Assembly: GCA_031256015.1 (NCBI GenBank)
Contig: JAIRRK010000059.1
Coordinates: forward strand, 1 to 9,966
Reading direction: 5' to 3'
From: Dysgonamonadaceae bacterium
Lineage (GTDB): Bacteria; Bacteroidota; Bacteroidia; Bacteroidales; Azobacteroidaceae
DNA: 9,966 bases
The translations under genes and the position numbers were made by a program. Positions 5,761-9,966 of the stretch are shown here, in pieces (position 1 is the stretch's first letter; every line of letters starts with the position of its first letter). The notes below the pieces were generated by a model. That model worked only from the letters and a program-made list of their open reading frames with translations. It was not told the origin of the DNA and ran no database searches.

Positions 5761-8700
5761 TTAGACCGGCACTACTTTTCGTTCCTCCACATACCATAAG
5801 AAACCTTTGATATTCGGATAATTCATTGCCGAAAGAAGTTCCATGTATTCTTCCACTTGCTTGTGATGAGTGTTGTGCCGTTTCCCGAATTTATAGTCGA
5901 TAACGATTGTTTCGTTTTCGGAAAACAATACTCTATCGGGACGTTTGGTGCGTATTTCTCCGGTTTCTTCCATAATGATGGATTGTTCGGGATAACTTTT
6001 ATAATTTCCGTTGAACCAATGCTCTACCTGCGATTGTTTGATTGCTTCGATCATGTTTTGAGCATACGATTCTTTTTCGTTCGGATGAATCAATCCTTGA
6101 ATAATAAGATGATCAATCGATTCTTCTATTTGATTCCAATGGCCGATTCGCTCAAACAAATGGTGCATGATATTTCCGTAAGAAACGTATTTTTCTTTTA
6201 TGCCTTTTTCGGGATGAATAAATTCACGCGATTTGTTCGATTGCTTGAAAACGGCTTTCCCGGGTTGAAACGCTTGCGAAACAAACGATACTTTCATCGA
6301 TTCGGGTTCTTGTTTTAAAGGATTATCCGTTGTCGTTTCTTTTGCGGAAAGCGAACGGTCTAATTCTCCGGACTCAAAAATACCGGTTTCTTCGTCCCAA
6401 TTGCCGTTTGAGTCGAAATAAGGGACGGAAAGCTGAAGCAAATCGGAAACCGACGAAATTTTATTCTTTTTCTCCAACTCCTTTTTGTATTTCGAGAGAA
6501 TAATCAAATTATGTTCGGCGCGCGTAAAAGCCACATAAAGGATATTCAGGTTATCTATCCACGATTGAGCGGTTTCTTCTTTGTATTCTTCCGCAAAAAT
6601 CGTGTCGCCCATCTTGGAAGAGTACGAAATAGGAAGCAATTCTATCGATTCAAAACCTTCTTTAGAGCCGCACCACACCACGGTATTCGCCTTCGGATTC
6701 ATGTTCCAATCGCAATAAGGAATAATGACGGAATGAAACTGCAAGCCTTTTGATTTATGGATTGTCATCGCCCGAACCCCCGAAACGCTCGAACCGGCCG
6801 GAATGGTTTTTATTTTCAGTTCGCTGTCCCAATGTTGCAAAAAGCCCTTTATATCGGCTCTGTTTTCGTTCAGATACTTAATCAAAGAATCGTAAAACGA
6901 AAAGACGTAAGCCGACTGTCCGTCTATTTTTTCCAACTGAAAGAGGCGATACAAACAGCCGATTAATTCGAACAGCGGCATAAGCACCCATTCGGACGAA
7001 GACTCAAAATTATCCGGATAAGTCCGTTCGAATGCATTCAGAAAATAATTCAATTGTTCTTTGGCGATTGCATTTTCCCGGTCGGCAATCATTCGCAGGG
7101 CCTCGATGATAATCTTGACCGTCGGAGAAGATTGTAATTGAAAAGCTTCATTTGAAATAATATTCAGATAATCGTTCCGCGCCAATTCGGGATATTCGCT
7201 TTTCAACGACGACAAATAGTCGGCCAAAGCAATTATCTCTTTGTTCGTTCGGGTTAATATACATATATTTCCGGCTGAAATATTGTTCTCGTACAGTTTA
7301 TTTATCTGTCTGAAAACGGCCTCTTTCATTAAATCGGTATAAGGGGCGTCGTCTTCGGAAGAAAGGAACTCAACGGAAACAAATCCTTTTTGTACGCTTT
7401 TGTTTGATTTCTGTACGACATCCTCTTCTTTATAGACCGATGTAAATAACGGTTCCGCCGAATTATTCAGGTTTTCGATGTAATATCGATTCAACAGATT
7501 GGCCGCATGAACAAAAAAAGTGTTATTAAAAAAGACCACTGCTTTTTCGCTTCTGTAATTATATTTCAGTGTTTCGGATTTTGTTTTTAATTCCTGTTCT
7601 ATATTATTCAATATTCGCCAATCGCCGTTTCTCCACCGATAAATAGATTGCTTCACGTCTCCCACGATAAGGCTGAAATGATTGTTTGCCGCAATATCAG
7701 CCAATAAAACTTTAAAGTTATTCCATTGAAGCCGTGAAGTATCCTGAAACTCATCAATCATAACATGCCGAATATCGGCTCCTAACTTTTCATAAATAAA
7801 AGGAGCATCCGAACGATCAATCATCCGATTCAGGAACATAGCCGTATCGGAAAGCATAAACCGATTATTTTCGGCATTTTGTTCGGATATTTCCTCGGTG
7901 ATATCCCAAATCAAACCCAACTGATGCAAATTACCGGTAATCATTTGTGCCGTAAGCATAATCCGACGAGTTTTGATACTTTCCGTTAATAAAAAAATCA
8001 ATTCGTTTTCGGCCAAAGCAACGATTTCGTTTCGTCGTTTATGCGTTTTTGAAGTCCAAGACGAAGCATCGTCGCAACAATCCTGAATGGTTTTAGTGAC
8101 ATCGATTGAATAATTTCCGTCTGCCAATTTTTGAAAAAACAAAACAGGTATTCCTTTTCTGATAAAATCGTCGGGAAGCAAATCTCTTTCCTGAAGCAAT
8201 TGCTTTACTTTCAGATTGGTATGAATAAAAAAGGACCTACAAGCTTTTTTTATTTCTTCCTGTTGCGATTTTATTTGAAAAAATAGTTTGGGATTCTCAT
8301 CCAATTGTTTTCGTAACGATTGTTCGTGCTCTTGAAAGAATTCGTTATAAATACACTTACTAAATTCGAATATTTCGTCTTCTATCCGCCAATTTTTATC
8401 TTCATTCAGTTTATGTTCAATGTAAGTTGTCAGCCAATCAAGTATCTGTTTGTTTTTGTCGGCTTTGGCAATGGTTGAATGAACAGCTTCTTTCAATACT
8501 TTATTCGTATTCATTTCCAAGTTATACTTGGATCCTTTGCCCAATTCCCGGGCGAGATTCCTCACTACTTTCTGGAAAAAACTGTCGATGGTTGTAATGT
8601 TGAGACGACTATAATCGTGAAGAATGTTATACAGAATTTTTTCGGCTCTGTTCCGAATATATTTTTCGTCCCAATCTTTCCCGCTCTCTTTCAGAGATTC

Positions 8701-8934
8701 GGAAAGCGAATTAAAAAAACCGGACGAATCGTTTGTATAAAAAGCCAAACCATATAATTCGGACAAAACACGGTCTTTCATTTCTCCGGTAGCATCTTTG
8801 GTGAATGTTACCGCCAAAATATGCCTGTAATTCCGGTTATTCGCGCTAAGCAAAAGCTGCTTGATGTATTCGAGAGCCAAAGTATAAGTCTTTCCCGAGC
8901 CGGCCGAGGCTTTATATATTTTTATTTTGGACAT
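5761..8934 (-). CDS. addA: AddA/RecB-like ATP-dependent helicase-nuclease
   Basis: This 1057-residue cytoplasmic protein would process double-strand DNA ends for RecA-dependent repair. It has a UvrD-type superfamily 1A helicase core: Walker A AGSGKT (11-16), motif Ia AVTFTKDATGEM (41-52), Walker B DEFQD (394-398), motif III VGDVKQSIYRWRNGD (424-438), motif IV YNYRS (458-462), motif V MTIHKSKGLQF (723-733) and motif VI YVAFTRAEHNL (800-810). A RecB-type nuclease domain ends the protein: GNIMHHLFE (920-928), RPDRVLF (998-1004), DYKFG (1013-1017, catalytic D1013 and K1015) and QVEEY (1026-1030). All catalytic residues are kept. Length is somewhat under the roughly 1200 of Firmicutes AddA. The ATG has no in-frame alternative in the 23-nt gap after the thioredoxin gene. 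AddB, the usual partner, is not adjacent on either visible side. Bacteroidota databases often label such proteins only as UvrD-helicase-domain proteins. Confidence 0.9.
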   Translation of the reverse strand: MSKIKIYKASAGSGKTYTLALEYIKQLLLSANNRNYRHILAVTFTKDATGEMKDRVLSELYGLAFYTNDSSGFFNSLSESLKESGKDWDEKYIRNRAEKILYNILHDYSRLNITTIDSFFQKVVRNLARELGKGSKYNLEMNTNKVLKEAVHSTIAKADKNKQILDWLTTYIEHKLNEDKNWRIEDEIFEFSKCIYNEFFQEHEQSLRKQLDENPKLFFQIKSQQEEIKKACRSFFIHTNLKVKQLLQERDLLPDDFIRKGIPVLFFQKLADGNYSIDVTKTIQDCCDDASSWTSKTHKRRNEIVALAENELIFLLTESIKTRRIMLTAQMITGNLHQLGLIWDITEEISEQNAENNRFMLSDTAMFLNRMIDRSDAPFIYEKLGADIRHVMIDEFQDTSRLQWNNFKVLLADIAANNHFSLIVGDVKQSIYRWRNGDWRILNNIEQELKTKSETLKYNYRSEKAVVFFNNTFFVHAANLLNRYYIENLNNSAEPLFTSVYKEEDVVQKSNKSVQKGFVSVEFLSSEDDAPYTDLMKEAVFRQINKLYENNISAGNICILTRTNKEIIALADYLSSLKSEYPELARNDYLNIISNEAFQLQSSPTVKIIIEALRMIADRENAIAKEQLNYFLNAFERTYPDNFESSSEWVLMPLFELIGCLYRLFQLEKIDGQSAYVFSFYDSLIKYLNENRADIKGFLQHWDSELKIKTIPAGSSVSGVRAMTIHKSKGLQFHSVIIPYCDWNMNPKANTVVWCGSKEGFESIELLPISYSSKMGDTIFAEEYKEETAQSWIDNLNILYVAFTRAEHNLIILSKYKKELEKKNKISSVSDLLQLSVPYFDSNGNWDEETGIFESGELDRSLSAKETTTDNPLKQEPESMKVSFVSQAFQPGKAVFKQSNKSREFIHPEKGIKEKYVSYGNIMHHLFERIGHWNQIEESIDHLIIQGLIHPNEKESYAQNMIEAIKQSQVEHWFNGNYKSYPEQSIIMEETGEIRTKRPDRVLFSENETIVIDYKFGKRHNTHHKQVEEYMELLSAMNYPNIKGFLWYVEERKVVPV

Positions 8935-8957
8935 ATTGCAATGAACAAAAATCCCGG

Positions 8958-9455
8958 TTACTCCTTTTTCGCCAGTTTACGAACTTCTTTTATTAATTGT
9001 TTTTCTCCTTCCTCTTCATAACCCGTTCGGGAGTAAACAATGGTTCCGTTTCCATCGATAACGAAGACAGCCGGAATTAGATTCACACTCAATGCCTGCT
9101 TCAATTTTCCGTCGGAATCCAAAAGCACATCGTATTTCCATCTGTTTGCATTTATCGTCGATTTCACTTTGTCCGAATTTTCGGAATCATCAATCGAAAC
9201 GGCAATCAGTTTCACTCCGGTGTCTTCCTGCCACTCGTTGTAAACCGAATGTATATCATTTAACTCTTTGATGCATTGCTTACACCACAAAGAAAAAAAA
9301 CTTATAATAATCGGATTTCCGTTATTACTGAGTTCCGACGTATTGACAGTTGTTCCCTTTAAGTTTTTCAACTTAACAGAAGGTACGGCATTTTGGGAAA
9401 AACAAAACGACATACCGCCCATCAACAGGATAAAAACAAATACAATCTTTTTCAT
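8958..9455 (-). CDS. Secreted TlpA/ResA-like thioredoxin-fold protein
   Basis: This 165-residue protein is predicted to be exported and to act in periplasmic thiol-disulfide exchange. Residues 1-20 are a signal peptide (MKK, hydrophobic core IVFVFILLMGGM, cleavage likely after S20 in FCFS|QN). The thioredoxin-like domain covers about 25-163. The active site is W57-C58-K59-Q60-C61, so CXXC is intact, but the usual proline before the second cysteine is glutamine. IAVSIDD (84-90) and the cis-proline strand IPAVFVIDGNG (127-137, P128) are typical of the TlpA/AlkA-TSA-like redoxins. There is no TlpA-type N-terminal DUF4369 extension. The gene sits 19 nt after the acyl-CoA synthetase and 23 nt before addA in one apparent transcript. 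A shared job with either neighbour is not obvious. Confidence 0.88.
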   Translation of the reverse strand: MKKIVFVFILLMGGMSFCFSQNAVPSVKLKNLKGTTVNTSELSNNGNPIIISFFSLWCKQCIKELNDIHSVYNEWQEDTGVKLIAVSIDDSENSDKVKSTINANRWKYDVLLDSDGKLKQALSVNLIPAVFVIDGNGTIVYSRTGYEEEGEKQLIKEVRKLAKKE

Positions 9456-9474
9456 AATCCGTTTTTTATCGTTA

Positions 9475-9966
9475 TTACTCGTACATTCTATCTATTATCT
9501 CTTTGTATTTTTCTGCTATAAAAGCTCGTTTCATTTTCAGTGTATTGGTTAATTCGCCGCCCTGAATGGAAAAAGGTTCGGAAAGTAATGTAAATCGCTT
9601 AATCTGTTCGTAAGTGGCAAATTCGTACTGCATGGATGCAATTTGCTTTTCAAACAATTCTTGAATGCTCGGATGTTGAAACAAGTCGCTTATCGAATCG
9701 TAAGAGATATTATTCTTTTGAGCATACTTTGCCACTTCAGGCTGATCGGGAATGATTAAAGCCGTCACATATTTTCTTTGATCTCCTATCACAATTGCCG
9801 AATCGACGTATTTATCACACATTAAACGCATCTCAATTTGCTGAGGCGCAATGTATTTTCCGTTGGAAGTTTTATACAAATCTTTGATTCTTTCCGTAAG
9901 AACAATTCCTCCTTTTTCAGTCAGATAGCCGGCGTCTCCTGTTCTAAAAAAACCGTCAACGGTAAA
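9475..9966 (-). CDS. Long-chain acyl-CoA synthetase, C-terminal part (cut by window edge)
   Basis: The reading frame is open from the right edge, giving the last 163 residues of an ANL-superfamily AMP-forming ligase that would activate long-chain fatty acids to acyl-CoA. The visible part starts at GFFRTGDAGYLTEKGG, where RTGD carries the ribose-binding aspartate. It continues with the hinge and A8 core TERIKDLYKTSNGKYIAPQQIE and ends with the A10-like GELTNTLKMKR, whose lysines include the catalytic one. These motifs match the eukaryote-like long-chain FadD15/Faa type rather than acetyl-CoA synthetase. The N-terminal ATP-binding half is outside the window. A TTG codon at 9879 is internal leucine in KDLYKTSNGKY and not a start. 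It is the most upstream visible gene of the leftward operon. The chain-length preference cannot be read from this piece. Confidence 0.9.
   Translation of the reverse strand, partial: FTVDGFFRTGDAGYLTEKGGIVLTERIKDLYKTSNGKYIAPQQIEMRLMCDKYVDSAIVIGDQRKYVTALIIPDQPEVAKYAQKNNISYDSISDLFQHPSIQELFEKQIASMQYEFATYEQIKRFTLLSEPFSIQGGELTNTLKMKRAFIAEKYKEIIDRMYE

Noticed and set aside
5857..6318. Plus-strand ORF of 153 codons opposite addA, and similar ones at 6511-6753, 6757-6966 and 8479-8757
   Set aside because: They lie wholly antisense to conserved helicase and nuclease motifs, are rich in Phe and Arg as frame shadows are, and match no family I know.
9400..9402. Cys18 of the TlpA-like protein as a lipoprotein attachment site
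   Set aside because: The preceding residues (GMSF) do not make a lipobox. A type I signal peptidase site after S20 fits better.
9475..9879. Complete 134-residue protein starting at a TTG at 9879
   Set aside because: The frame stays open to the window edge and the upstream residues (GFFRTGDAGYL...TERIKD) are conserved acyl-CoA synthetase motifs, so the gene is only cut by the window.

Overview
The window looks like a chromosomal segment of an anaerobic member of the Bacteroidales (phylum Bacteroidota). Three things point there. The best promoters fit the Bacteroidota pattern (TAnnTTTG, with a TTG-type -33 box about 19-20 bases upstream). Genes start without Shine-Dalgarno sequences in AT-rich, A-rich leaders. 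The gene content is typical: a sodium-pumping methylmalonyl-CoA decarboxylase cluster with a lamin-tail/OadG fusion, a small stand-alone RRM protein, and an AddA/RecB-type helicase-nuclease. Genus cannot be decided from sequence reading alone.

Left end (1-452): no protein gene is seen. The region holds a probable leftward promoter (119-126) whose leader can form a GAAA-capped hairpin. Next comes an AT-rich inverted repeat beside that promoter, then a pair of perfect palindromes (207-234 and 247-267) that look like a dispersed REP/MITE-type element. Last is the promoter of the rightward operon (402-409).

Operon 1 (453-4982, + strand): five tightly spaced genes, mce, mmdA, an OadG-like gamma/delta subunit with an N-terminal lamin-tail domain, mmdC (biotin carrier) and mmdB (OadB-like membrane subunit). 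Together they would epimerise methylmalonyl-CoA and decarboxylate it to propionyl-CoA, coupling this to Na+ export. This is the terminal energy-conserving part of the succinate-to-propionate route. The mutase that feeds it is not in the window. A strong intrinsic terminator (5001-5038) closes the operon.

Middle (5039-5760): a good promoter (5072-5079) drives a 100-residue RRM RNA-binding protein through a leader of about 140 nt. Its 3' UTR carries a structured hairpin with a tandem G-A internal loop and a duplicated decamer. A terminator shaped to work in both directions (5637-5671) separates it from the convergent operon.

Operon 2 (5761-9966, - strand, running off the right edge): the C-terminal part of a long-chain acyl-CoA synthetase, a secreted TlpA-like thioredoxin, and a 1057-residue AddA/RecB-like ATP-dependent helicase-nuclease, with gaps of 19 and 23 nt. 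The AddB partner is not in the window.

No tRNA, rRNA, CRISPR array, insertion sequence or clear pseudogene was seen. The least ordinary features are the palindrome pair, the leftward structured leader, the lamin-tail/OadG fusion and the structured 3' UTR of the RRM gene. None by itself proves a new system.
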